In this document: piece by piece, positions 7,434 to 16,635 of the stretch | Layout: every line of letters begins with the position of its first letter | Numbering within the stretch: position 1 is the stretch's first letter | NCBI RefSeq assembly: GCF_900564155.1 | Contig: NZ_LS999839.1 | Location: 3,035,097-3,099,096, forward strand | DNA from: Pedobacter schmidteae | GTDB taxonomy: Bacteria > Bacteroidota > Bacteroidia > Sphingobacteriales > Sphingobacteriaceae | Length of the DNA stretch: 64,000 bases | Direction of reading: 5' to 3' | Notes under the pieces: generated by a model | The model's database searches: none | What the model was told of the DNA's origin: nothing | Seen by the model: the letters and a program-made list of their open reading frames with translations, nothing else | Made by a program: the position numbers and the translations under genes

Positions 7434-8774
7434 ATGAAGATAGAGCAATTTCAGGATGAATACCTGGCGCATTATAGTTATGCCATATTAAGTGAATGTG
7501 AACAGCAGGTGGTGCTGATAGACCCTTCGCGGAACCCTAAGCCTTATTACGATTTTGCGGCGCAGCATGGCGCAACCATTATTGGGGTGATTGAAACCCA
7601 TCCACATGCCGATTTTGTAAGCAGTCACCTTGAAATACACAAAACTACCGGTGCAAAAATCTATTCGCATACTTTAACCGGAGTGGCTTATCCGCAAACG
7701 CCTTTTGATGGAGGTGCGGAGCTGAATTTTGGCAAGATAAAATTAAAAAGTATACATACACCCGGGCATTCGCCCGACAGCATATCTATTGTGCTGGAGC
7801 ATGATGGTAAAGATGTGGCCGTGTTTACGGGCGATACCTTGTTTATTGGCGATTGTGGCAGACCTGATTTGAGGGAAGCTGCAGGGAATATTCAGGCAAA
7901 AAGAGAAGAACTGGCCAGGCAGATGTATCATTCGTTGAGAGATCAATTGATGACACTTGACGATGCGGTATTGGTGTATCCTGCACACGGTTCGGGTTCC
8001 TTATGTGGTAAGGCGCTAAGTAGCGCAAATTCCAGTACCATTGGCAACGAAAAGTTGAGCAACTGGTCGTTGCAGGAATATACCGAAGCTGATTTTGTGA
8101 AGGAGCTGAACGCCGATCAACCTTTTATTCCTAAATACTTTGGTTTTGATGTAGACCTGAACCGCAAAGGCGCTGAGGGTTTTTCTACAGAATTGGCCAA
8201 AGTGAAAATTGTGGATATTGCTGATGTGGAATTGGATAAGAGCTTGATGGTTGTTGATGCAAGGGCTGCTAAAGTTTTTAAAAAAGGACATTTGCCCGGA
8301 GCCATTAATTTGATGCAGGGTAAAAAGTTTGAAACCTGGTTGGGTAGCATTGTTGATCCGGGAGAACGTTTTTACCTCTCGGCAGCCGATATGGATACAC
8401 TAAATGATTTGATTGCCCGTACGGCAAGTATCGGTTATGAGCAGTTTATTGCAGGTGCTTTTATTGCACAGAGCGGTGATGAAGTGATGCAGGAATTGCC
8501 TCTGGATGAGTTTAAAAAAGACCCGACGGCATTTACCATTGTAGACGTGAGAAATGAAGGTGAGGTAAAGGCTGGTTTGATATTTAAAAATGCACTTGCA
8601 ATTCCGCTGGGCGAATTAAGGGAGCGTGTAACGGAGGTTCCATTGGATAAACCGATTGTGGTGCATTGTGCCGGTGGGTACCGTAGTGCAGCGGGTAGCA
8701 GCATTGTGGCCAGCGCCTTAGGTCGTAAAGCCATTGTTTACGACCTTGGCGAAGCGATTAGTGAATTTAACTAA
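7434..8774 (+). CDS. Persulfide dioxygenase-type metallo-beta-lactamase fold protein fused to two rhodanese domains
   Basis: 446 residues from the ATG at 7434 (a GTG at 7398 is in frame but unlikely). The metallo-hydrolase domain spans about 1-240, with the likely mono-iron ligands H56, H112 and D134 (THPHAD, PGH, GDT). The usual HxHxDH second histidine is F61, as ETHE1-type enzymes do not need two metals. Rhodanese 1 (about 255-350) lacks the active-site cysteine. Rhodanese 2 (about 360-446) has C412 in HCAGGYRS. Known relatives oxidise glutathione or other persulfides to sulfite, and the rhodanese domain moves sulfane sulfur. Sulfite would leave by the TauE protein. The 3' end overlaps the convergent ROK gene by 8 bp. 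Confidence 0.88.
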   Translation: MKIEQFQDEYLAHYSYAILSECEQQVVLIDPSRNPKPYYDFAAQHGATIIGVIETHPHADFVSSHLEIHKTTGAKIYSHTLTGVAYPQTPFDGGAELNFGKIKLKSIHTPGHSPDSISIVLEHDGKDVAVFTGDTLFIGDCGRPDLREAAGNIQAKREELARQMYHSLRDQLMTLDDAVLVYPAHGSGSLCGKALSSANSSTIGNEKLSNWSLQEYTEADFVKELNADQPFIPKYFGFDVDLNRKGAEGFSTELAKVKIVDIADVELDKSLMVVDARAAKVFKKGHLPGAINLMQGKKFETWLGSIVDPGERFYLSAADMDTLNDLIARTASIGYEQFIAGAFIAQSGDEVMQELPLDEFKKDPTAFTIVDVRNEGEVKAGLIFKNALAIPLGELRERVTEVPLDKPIVVHCAGGYRSAAGSSIVASALGRKAIVYDLGEAISEFN

Positions 8775-9993
8775 GTGACAACAGGCGGTTTCGTACCAGT
8801 AAACAGGCGCCGATAAGTCCGGCGCGTTCGCCTAGTTTCGACATTTTTAATACCGTATCCTGGTTTACCAGACTTAGCGAGTATTTGTTGATGGCACTTT
8901 TTATAGGAAGCCTGATGTATTCTTCAGTTGCAGCAAGGCTTCCTCCTAATATCACCAGTTCGGGGTTAAATAAGTTAATGAGCAGGGCAATGCCGCGGCC
9001 CAGGTTTTCGCCTATTTTGGCCACCAGCTCTATGGCCAGCACATCGTCGTTGTTGGCTGCATGGATGATGTCTTCCATTTTCAGCTCGTCTGGGTTGATG
9101 TTGTTTTGTGTCAGGATAGAAGAGGAACCTTCCTGCAGGCGTTCTTTAAACATGCGGGTTAGCGCCCAGCCTGATGCTTCTGTTTCCAGGCAGCCTTTTT
9201 TTCCGCAGTGACAAATGATTTCGTTGTTGAACAAAGGGATATGGCCAAACTCGCCGGAATAGCCCGATTTGCCATAATACAGTTGCCCGTTTACCAATAT
9301 GCCCAGACCAATACCATGGTCCAGGTTCAGGAACAATACGTTTTTTTCTCCGGCAACTACGCCGGCCGAGAATTCGCCATAGGCCATCGACTTGGAATCG
9401 TTTTCTAGGAAAACCCGGATGCCTACCTTGGATTCTAATATTTTTGTTAATGGTTCTTCGTTGAAATAGAAGAAGCTATAGCTGTATCCGGTAGTATAGT
9501 TGATGCGGCCGGATAAGTTGATGCCGATGCCCAGTATTTTTTCTTTCGGTGTACTCAGTTCTTTGATGAAATCATTGATCAGTGCACACAGGGCTTCCAG
9601 CGACTCTTTATTGTTGTCTAGTTTGTAAGGCAGCTTTTCGGATACTTTGATCAGGTTTTTCTGCAGGTCTGACAAGCCAATGTTGATGTGGTTCTGTTTA
9701 ATGTCCACTCCGATAAAGAATGCGGAATCGGGTACCAGCCCATATAAATTAGGTTTACGACCTCCGGTGGAGTCTATTTTTCCATAGTCTTTAATCAGGC
9801 CATCCTGTATCAGGTCGGCCAGGAGTGCGGTAACTTTGGGAGCGCTAAGGTTTAATTCTTTACAAAGGTCTGCAATGGTTGCATTGCCTATGTTGGCAAA
9901 ATAGCTGAGCACATTTTTTTTAAGGCTAACATTTTTATACGCAACACCAGTAATGTTTTCACTGTTTAATTCTTCAAAAAAAGTTTTTCCCAT
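8767..9993 (-). CDS. ROK family transcriptional regulator (NagC/Mlc-like), copy 1
   Basis: 408 residues. An N-terminal winged helix-turn-helix (about 25-85, TIADLCKELNLSAPKVTALL) is followed by a ROK sugar-binding domain with the zinc motif CHCGKKGCLE. The phosphate-loop Asp-Gly-Gly pattern of ROK kinases is not conserved (DIKQNH), so it should bind but not phosphorylate sugar. In NagC/Mlc proteins, amino-sugar or glucose derivatives release DNA. It is transcribed away from the sugar permease and SusCD operon at 10509 and is closely similar to the ROK at 20915. It is likely a GlcNAc-responsive regulator of the utilisation locus; the effector is inferred. Confidence 0.88.
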   Translation of the reverse strand: MGKTFFEELNSENITGVAYKNVSLKKNVLSYFANIGNATIADLCKELNLSAPKVTALLADLIQDGLIKDYGKIDSTGGRKPNLYGLVPDSAFFIGVDIKQNHINIGLSDLQKNLIKVSEKLPYKLDNNKESLEALCALINDFIKELSTPKEKILGIGINLSGRINYTTGYSYSFFYFNEEPLTKILESKVGIRVFLENDSKSMAYGEFSAGVVAGEKNVLFLNLDHGIGLGILVNGQLYYGKSGYSGEFGHIPLFNNEIICHCGKKGCLETEASGWALTRMFKERLQEGSSSILTQNNINPDELKMEDIIHAANNDDVLAIELVAKIGENLGRGIALLINLFNPELVILGGSLAATEEYIRLPIKSAINKYSLSLVNQDTVLKMSKLGERAGLIGACLLVRNRLLSLS

Positions 9994-10508
9994 ACTTATA
10001 ATTTACAAATTCTATTTCATATTCACCTTGTGATAAAGGATTCGTTGAATGCAAATTAAAGCTTATTTATTTATAATCAGGGGAAACTTTTTTTTGATAA
10101 ACAAAATAGAAGCCGCGAGTTAAAATGTATGTGGATCATTTTTTAAGTTGTTAATGATAATATATTTTTAATGGCGGCTTTTTGTTTGATAAATAGTTTT
10201 ATGTGTGCTTTACTTAATAAAATAAAATATAATATGTTTTGATGTTATTAAAATATATGTATATTCACCTAACGTTTGATATCAGCTTATGGAAAACAAT
10301 TTAATCGCTGTTTTTTTAAGTTAAACGTAAATATATAAGGTGATTCTTGCAAAAACGGGCGAATTGATTTAAATGTTGAATGCAGTAGAATCTTTATAAT
10401 AAAAATTAAAAACCAAATTAAACCGTAAACATTCTTTTTGCCAGCCGTAATTGTTTTTTGCTGAGTTGATGGGCTTAAGTTTGTTATTTAATAATTCATG
10501 ATATACTG
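9994..10508. other. 515-bp divergent regulatory region between ROK copy 1 and the sugar permease
   Basis: AT-rich and noncoding. It holds one TTAATAA half-site (10214-10220) and a promoter-like block at 10244-10269 that recurs at 18445-18470. A further TATTCACC sits at about 10018-10026, just behind the ROK start. It is the most probable location of operators for both divergent transcription units. Confidence 0.6.
10244..10269 (+). promoter_or_regulatory. Shared promoter/operator block (GTTATTAAA, then TATATTCACC)
   Basis: GTTATTAAA begins at 10244 and TATATTCACC at 10260, 16 bp apart start to start. The identical pair with identical spacing occurs at 18445-18470 upstream of the esterase. 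TATATTCAC resembles a -7 box of the TAnnTTTG kind. The TTATTAA half-site may be bound by the ROK regulators. Confidence 0.5.
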
Positions 10509-11747
10509 ATGGCGAATTTTAGTTCACAAAATGTTGCGGTGGTATCTGCAGATGCAAAGCTGAGTTATGTGCCTGCTTTAATGTCCCTGGCGGTGCTTTA
10601 TTTTATGATGGGTTTTATTACCTGCTTAAATGATACGCTGGTTCCTTTTTTTAAAAATAGTTTTACCCTCACTTATGCGCAATCCTCGTTGGTGCAGTTT
10701 TATTTTTTTCTGACCTATGGTGTGGTATCTATTCCGGCAGGGAAAATTGTAGAAAGGATCGGTTATAAAAATGGAATGGTAGCTGGCTTTTGTGTTGCGG
10801 CTTTGGGGGCGGCCTTGTTTTTTCCGGCTGCCATATTGCATCAATATTATATTTTTCTGGCGGCCTTGTTTGTGCTTGCTGTTGGGGTTGTACTGTTGCA
10901 GGTGGCGGCCAATCCTTATATTACCGTTTTGGGACCTGCTAAAACGGCTTCTTCCAGGTTTACGCTCATTCAGGGGGTAGGGTCATTGGGTACTACTGTT
11001 GCGCCTATTTTTGGTGCGCATTTTATTCTTTCGGGCTTAACAGGGCAACAGGCTGCTTCGTCTGATGCGGTACGGTATCCTTACCTGGGGATTACCGCTT
11101 TGTTGTTGTGTATAGCTGCGGTGGTGTATGTTTTAAAACTGCCTGAAATTAAAGGCGGACAGGACATAGGGGCTGATGAAGCTGTAGAAAATAAAGGAGG
11201 GGTGCTGGGTTTCAGGAACCTACGTTTAGGTATACTGGCTATTTTCTTTTACGTAGGTGCTGAGGTTTCTATCGGTACATTTCTAACCAATTATATTGCG
11301 GATATTTTAAGAATTGGCGAGGCTTCAGCCAATACGTATGTGGCATTTTACTGGGGCAGCATGATTGTAGGGCGCTTGTTGGGGGCAGTCGTATTAAATT
11401 ACCTTAAAGCTGCCAATGTACTTGTTTTTTGTGCTGTTGCGGCAATTACTGTGGTGGGACTTTCGCTGACTGCCAGTGGTTATGTTGCGGTATGGCTGAT
11501 GATTGCGGCGGGGTTGTTCAACTCGGTGATGTTTGCAGTGATATTCTCATTGGCTGTTGATGGCCTGGGTAAATATACTACGCAGGCCTCAGGCTGGTTG
11601 TCGACAGCTATTGCCGGCGGGGCCATTATATCTTATAGTCAGGGTTTACTGATTGATCATTACAACTGGACTATCGCTTTCCTGTTGCCGCTGTTGTGCT
11701 ACCTGTATATCGTTTTTTATGGAGTTAATGGCTATAAAACTAAATAA
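10509..11747 (+). CDS. FucP-like MFS sugar permease (probable GlcNAc uptake)
   Basis: 412 residues and twelve predicted membrane helices. The N-terminal half has FMMGFITCLNDTLVPF, the FucP/glucose-galactose permease signature near helix 1, and the VERIGYKNGM loop. These are proton symporters of the inner membrane. In Bacteroidota amino-sugar loci a FucP-like protein (often called NagP) imports GlcNAc. Here it heads the operon with SusC and SusD (11778, 14857) and is divergent from a NagC-like ROK regulator, which supports amino-sugar uptake. The sugar itself is inferred from context. Confidence 0.85.
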   Translation: MANFSSQNVAVVSADAKLSYVPALMSLAVLYFMMGFITCLNDTLVPFFKNSFTLTYAQSSLVQFYFFLTYGVVSIPAGKIVERIGYKNGMVAGFCVAALGAALFFPAAILHQYYIFLAALFVLAVGVVLLQVAANPYITVLGPAKTASSRFTLIQGVGSLGTTVAPIFGAHFILSGLTGQQAASSDAVRYPYLGITALLLCIAAVVYVLKLPEIKGGQDIGADEAVENKGGVLGFRNLRLGILAIFFYVGAEVSIGTFLTNYIADILRIGEASANTYVAFYWGSMIVGRLLGAVVLNYLKAANVLVFCAVAAITVVGLSLTASGYVAVWLMIAAGLFNSVMFAVIFSLAVDGLGKYTTQASGWLSTAIAGGAIISYSQGLLIDHYNWTIAFLLPLLCYLYIVFYGVNGYKTK

Positions 11748-11777
11748 CCTAAATATTTAATCAAAACCGAAAAATCT

Positions 11778-14700
11778 ATGTTTAAATTTTTACTCAAAAA
11801 AATTCATCGAAAAATACCTTTGCTGTTGCTGGCAACTGCGCTTTTTTCTGAGGCTGATGCCCAAACATTTAAGTTGAAGGGGCAGGTTGTCGACCCGAAA
11901 GGTGGCTCGCTGCCCGGTGTAAGTGTGCAGTTGAAAGATGGAAAAGCTGGTACGGTAACCAATAATGAGGGACAGTTTGAATTGAATGCTCCGGTGGCTA
12001 CGGGTGTGCTGGTGTTTAAATATATTGGTTACACCACTAAGGAACTGACTGCAAACAGTAACGCTGCATTGAGGGTGGTATTGGAAGAAGCCAATGAGCA
12101 GCTGGGCGAAGTGGTTGTGGTGGGTTATGGTACACAAAAGAAAGTAACGCTAACAGGTTCGGTATCAGTTATTGATGGCAAGTCGCTGACTAACCGCCAG
12201 GTAGGTTCTGCTTCATTGGCTTTGCAGGGCGCTGCCCCGGGGGTAACCATCAGGCAGCAATCGGGGGTGCCCGGTGGTGATGGCGGTGTGATCAGCATCA
12301 GGGGTGTAGGTTCTATCAATGCCGGGTCTAATCCTTTGGTGTTGGTAGATAATGTGGAGATGAGCCTGGATGCCATTGATCCGAACAGTATTGAGAGTAT
12401 TTCGGTATTGAAAGATGCAGCTGCATCGGCGGTATATGGTTCGAGGGCGGCAAACGGGGTAATTTTGGTGACCACCAAAAGAGGTGCTAGCGGTGTAAAG
12501 GTTAGTTATAGCGGTTATGTAACCAAACAGGAGGCTACCGATTTGCCGGTAAAGGTTAATGGTTTGGATCATATGAAGCTGTGGGATGTGGCACAGGTAA
12601 ACGCCGGTTTGCCGCCTGCATTTACTCAGCAGATTGCAGATTATGAGCGCCTGGGGCCTGATAATTTTGCCAGGTTTAATACGGACTGGAAAAAATTGGT
12701 GCTTACCAATAATGGGATGATGCAGAATCATAACCTGAATATTTCGGCCGGAACAGATAAAATTAAAATGTTTGCTTCGGGTGGTTATCTGAAACAGAAT
12801 GGTTTGACGGCCACGACTGACTTTAACAGAAAAGACCTGCGTTTTAATACGGATATTACATTAACCCGTAATTTATCAGCTTCGATGGATCTGGTGCTGA
12901 ATAAATCAGAACGTACATGGCCTGGTAACAATACGGCGCCGGGTATCATCAGGTATATGCTGGGGTTGCCAGCTGTAGCACCGGGGAGATTTGATGGTGG
13001 ACAATGGGGTGAAGGTTGGTCTAATACCAATCCTGCTGCTCAGGCAGAAGATGGAGGTTTTGATAAAACCTTTGGCGACTCCCGGATTATTAGTGGTACT
13101 TTAACTTATAAACCCTTAGAGGGTTTGGAACTGTTGGCTAATTATAGTTCCAATGCTGCCGAACAGCACAATAGGAAACTACAAGGACAATATGATATTT
13201 ACGTGCCCGATCTGGCCAATAATAAGCTGAATTTTGCGCGGGTATGGCCGGCTAATAATGGGCTTTTCGACAATACAAGTAAGTCTGATCGGAATCTTTT
13301 CCGGGTGCAGGCTACCTATTCGAAAGCTTTTGGTGATCATGAGGTCAAAATATTGGGTGGTTTTTCAACGGAAACTTTTAACACCAGTTTTGTTAATGCA
13401 TTCCGTCAGAACCTGATATCTGAAGATTTGCCTTATCTGAACCTGGGGGATGCTATCGGGCAAACCTTGTCGGGTGGTGCTTCAGAGTTGAACATGGCTT
13501 CGGCATATAGCAGGATCAATTATAACTATAAAGAGAAGTATTTGCTGGAACTGAACGGGCGTTTTGATGCTTCTTCGCGTTTTATTAAAGAAAATTGGTG
13601 GAAGTTGTTTCCTTCTATGTCGGCAGGATGGAGGATTTCTAATGAGGAATTCTGGAGTAATTTGAAAAGTAAAGTTAATGAGGCTAAGCTTAGGGTGTCT
13701 TATGGTGAATTGGGTAATCAAGCGATCAGAAGAGGAGGGGTAGAGGATTATTATCCGGCAATTGCAACTTATAATGGTGGATTTCCTTATTATTTTAATA
13801 ATGTGATCAATAATGGTTATGCCATTAATACTGCTGCAAATCCTTATATCCAATGGGAAACTTCGAAAGTGCTGGATATTGGTGCTGATTTTGGATTTTT
13901 GAACAACAGGCTGACGGTAACTGCCGATTATTTTAGAAGAGATGTGGGAAATATGTTGATGCCGGATGTGATTCCTAATTATGTGGGTTTAACTAATGCG
14001 CCGTTTATCAATGTGGGTACCATGCGCAATAGTGGTTGGGAGCTGGGCCTGACCTGGAAAGATAAGGTCAGTGATTTTAGTTACCAGGTAACGGCTAATA
14101 TTTCGGATGTAAAAAATAAGTTGACCAACTTAAATAGCAAGGAATATATATCCGGAGCGCTGATTACCCGCGAAGGTTATGCTTACAATTCGTATTATGG
14201 ATACATTGCCGACGGCTTGTTTCAATCGGATGCTGAAGTAGGTGCCGGACCTTTCCATTTTGCCAATACCAAAGCAGGTGATATCCGTTATAAAGATATC
14301 AGCGGACCGAATGGTGCGCCTGATAATAAAATTGATGCGTATGACCGTGCGATTATCGGAAATTCTTTTCCACGTTACGAGTATAGCTTTAACCTGGCTG
14401 CACAATTTAAGGGGTTTGATTTTACTGCCTTTTTGCAAGGTGTAGGTAAGATGGATAACTATTTGTCGGGTACAGGATCGCAGCCTTTTTATTCTGCGAA
14501 TTTTCAGGGTTCGATATTTGACTACCAGACAGATTATTGGAGTCCGGAAAATAAGGGAGCGGCCTATCCACGTTTATTGCCAAACAGTATTGCCAACAAC
14601 TATGTTACGTCTTCTTTCTGGATGCGTTCGGGTGCTTACCTGAGGTTGAAAAATGTGGTGTTGGGTTATACTTTGCCAAAAAAAATCAGCGATCAATTAA

Positions 14701-14852
14701 AGCTGGGTTCGGCCAGATTGTATGTGAGTGGACAGAATTTGGCTACCTGGAGTAAATTTTTCCCTGGATTTGATCCGGAACAAAAGGATACGGCGGGTGA
14801 GTTTTATCCAATCATGAGGACTTATACAGTGGGGTTAAACGTAAATTTTTAA
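11778..14852 (+). CDS. SusC/RagA-type TonB-linked outer-membrane transporter, pair 1
   Basis: 1024 residues. It has a signal peptide (cleavage near the ADAQ motif at about residue 29), a carboxypeptidase-D-like regulatory domain (about 32-110), a plug domain beginning at VVVVGYGTQKK (about 113), then a 22-strand barrel ending with Phe. It imports oligosaccharides across the outer membrane with energy from TonB. It lies 30 bp behind the sugar permease and 4 bp before its SusD partner, so all three are one operon. Length and domain order are normal. The substrate cannot be read from the sequence; the context points to GlcNAc-containing glycans. Confidence 0.95.
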   Translation: MFKFLLKKIHRKIPLLLLATALFSEADAQTFKLKGQVVDPKGGSLPGVSVQLKDGKAGTVTNNEGQFELNAPVATGVLVFKYIGYTTKELTANSNAALRVVLEEANEQLGEVVVVGYGTQKKVTLTGSVSVIDGKSLTNRQVGSASLALQGAAPGVTIRQQSGVPGGDGGVISIRGVGSINAGSNPLVLVDNVEMSLDAIDPNSIESISVLKDAAASAVYGSRAANGVILVTTKRGASGVKVSYSGYVTKQEATDLPVKVNGLDHMKLWDVAQVNAGLPPAFTQQIADYERLGPDNFARFNTDWKKLVLTNNGMMQNHNLNISAGTDKIKMFASGGYLKQNGLTATTDFNRKDLRFNTDITLTRNLSASMDLVLNKSERTWPGNNTAPGIIRYMLGLPAVAPGRFDGGQWGEGWSNTNPAAQAEDGGFDKTFGDSRIISGTLTYKPLEGLELLANYSSNAAEQHNRKLQGQYDIYVPDLANNKLNFARVWPANNGLFDNTSKSDRNLFRVQATYSKAFGDHEVKILGGFSTETFNTSFVNAFRQNLISEDLPYLNLGDAIGQTLSGGASELNMASAYSRINYNYKEKYLLELNGRFDASSRFIKENWWKLFPSMSAGWRISNEEFWSNLKSKVNEAKLRVSYGELGNQAIRRGGVEDYYPAIATYNGGFPYYFNNVINNGYAINTAANPYIQWETSKVLDIGADFGFLNNRLTVTADYFRRDVGNMLMPDVIPNYVGLTNAPFINVGTMRNSGWELGLTWKDKVSDFSYQVTANISDVKNKLTNLNSKEYISGALITREGYAYNSYYGYIADGLFQSDAEVGAGPFHFANTKAGDIRYKDISGPNGAPDNKIDAYDRAIIGNSFPRYEYSFNLAAQFKGFDFTAFLQGVGKMDNYLSGTGSQPFYSANFQGSIFDYQTDYWSPENKGAAYPRLLPNSIANNYVTSSFWMRSGAYLRLKNVVLGYTLPKKISDQLKLGSARLYVSGQNLATWSKFFPGFDPEQKDTAGEFYPIMRTYTVGLNVNF

Positions 14853-14856
14853 GGAA

Positions 14857-16551
14857 ATGAAGAACAGAATTTTATATATAGCTGCATTGGTTGGAGGTAT
14901 GACTGGTTTGGCTGGCTGCCAGAAGTTTCTGGATACCAATCCGCTTGACGCGCCAACAACCAATACTTTTGTAACCAATGAAAAAGAAATCAATGTATCG
15001 TTGACTGCCATATACAGGGCGGTAAACTGGGATCAGGGGATTGTGCCTTATCAGCCGATGACCGAAGGTTGGACGGATATTGCCATTTTAAGGGCTAATG
15101 ATTTGGGTGAGGGTACTTTTGATACGTATAATGCGCATCCGGCCAATTTGTGGAAGTATGCTTATCTACAGATTCAGCGTGCAAATACCTTGTTGACGGG
15201 GATGGAGTTGATAAAAGATAAGGTGCCGGCGGCCAACTTTAATAGGATGCAGGCAGAAACGCGTGTGCTGCGTGCCTGGGCTTATCATTACCTGGTTTTT
15301 CTGTTTGGTGATGTGCCTTTAATTACCAAACCGCTGGAGTTTAATGAGTATAAAACCCAGGTGCGTGCGCCTAAGGCCGAGGTTATTGATTTTATTTATA
15401 AAGAACTGGATTCTGCGGCACCGATGCTAAACTGGGCGCCATTTGAGCGCGGAAGGGTAAGCAGGGCGGTAGCTATGGGTTTAAAAGCCCGGACGGCTTT
15501 ATTCAATAAAGATTATGATGTGGCGGCTACTGCTGCAAAATCAGTGATCGATAATGCGGGTTTGTCGCTAAATCCTAAGTTTCAGGATTTATTTACCCGA
15601 AGCGGACAAAAGCCAAATGCCGGAGGTGAGATCATGTTTGAGGTATTGTATACTGATGCAGATGTGAATTCAATTACCTATCTGGCTTTGGGAAGTGCTT
15701 CCAGATCGGCCGGAGGGCAGTCGGGGCGGTTTCCTGCGCAAAGATTGGTGGATATGTTTGAGGCTAAAGACGGAAAACGGATTGATGAATCAGCGGTATA
15801 TAATCCACAGAAACCACGTGAAAAAAGAGATTTGCGTTTGAAGTATACAGTTGCCATGCCAGGTGATACGGTAACAATGAACCAGACTACTTTTGTATAT
15901 GACATCTATAAAAATACCACTTCCTTTTTGAATGCAGATGGCAGTTGGTCGGTAAAAACCAATGCTGATTTTGATAATGCTTTTGGCCCTGCAAAAAGCG
16001 GTGTTGGTTACCTGTGGACCAAGTATACGATGACGGATGAGAATGTTTTTGTGTCTAAGGTGAGTTTTATATTGATGCGCTATTCTGAAATTTTGTTAAC
16101 TTATGCCGAGGCTAAAATTGAAGGTAATAAGGTGGATGCGACGGTGAAAGATGCGATAAATCTGGTGAGGCTGCGGGCTAAGCAGCCGGCAGTGCCTGTG
16201 GCGATTGAGGCTGATCAGAATGAATTGCGTAAGGTGATCAGGAGAGAGCGTGTTGCGGAGTTGGCATTGGAAGGGTTCAGGTGGTTTGATATTCGCCGCT
16301 GGGGTATTGCATCGGTAGTGATGCCAGGTAAGGTGGTTGGTATTTCCAAATCGGCAACGACTTTACCGCCAATACCGAATTTTAAAGGCTCGGCAGTGAA
16401 TGATGTGAATAGCATTCCTGATTATACCACGCAGCTGGACTTGAGGTTTACCCGGGAAACCCGTTTTTGGTTTCCTAAGTTAAATTTAATGCCGATTCCA
16501 CAAGCAGAGCGTGATATAGCTACCGGACTTGGACAAAATTTAGACTGGTAG
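14857..16551 (+). CDS. SusD/RagB-type surface glycan-binding lipoprotein, pair 1
   Basis: 564 residues. A lipoprotein signal ends in LAGC (Cys at about residue 21), followed by the usual KFLDTNP. TPR-like helices fill the N-terminal half. The C-terminal SusD signature is present (VIRRERVAELALEGFRWFDI near 454-473). It caps the SusC barrel on the cell surface and captures oligosaccharide. It starts 4 bp after susC. A strong terminator lies about 25 bp downstream, which ends the permease-SusC-SusD operon. Confidence 0.95.
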   Translation: MKNRILYIAALVGGMTGLAGCQKFLDTNPLDAPTTNTFVTNEKEINVSLTAIYRAVNWDQGIVPYQPMTEGWTDIAILRANDLGEGTFDTYNAHPANLWKYAYLQIQRANTLLTGMELIKDKVPAANFNRMQAETRVLRAWAYHYLVFLFGDVPLITKPLEFNEYKTQVRAPKAEVIDFIYKELDSAAPMLNWAPFERGRVSRAVAMGLKARTALFNKDYDVAATAAKSVIDNAGLSLNPKFQDLFTRSGQKPNAGGEIMFEVLYTDADVNSITYLALGSASRSAGGQSGRFPAQRLVDMFEAKDGKRIDESAVYNPQKPREKRDLRLKYTVAMPGDTVTMNQTTFVYDIYKNTTSFLNADGSWSVKTNADFDNAFGPAKSGVGYLWTKYTMTDENVFVSKVSFILMRYSEILLTYAEAKIEGNKVDATVKDAINLVRLRAKQPAVPVAIEADQNELRKVIRRERVAELALEGFRWFDIRRWGIASVVMPGKVVGISKSATTLPPIPNFKGSAVNDVNSIPDYTTQLDLRFTRETRFWFPKLNLMPIPQAERDIATGLGQNLDW

Positions 16552-16575
16552 TTTGCTTATTGAAAATAATTTGAG

Positions 16576-16614
16576 CCACCATAAGCCCTTGATATTGGCT
16601 TATGGTGGTTTTTT
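16576..16614 (+). terminator. Rho-independent terminator after SusD 1
   Basis: A perfect 12-bp stem, CCACCATAAGCC with GGCTTATGGTGG, a 9-nt loop, and six Ts. It closes the permease-SusC-SusD operon; some read-through into the flavoprotein gene 22 bp further on remains possible. Confidence 0.9.
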
Positions 16615-16635
16615 ATGAAATAAATACACACACAA

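Noticed and set aside
8117..8734. Several minus-strand frames inside the persulfide dioxygenase gene
   Set aside because: They are opposite-strand shadows of a strongly supported coding region with clear motifs.
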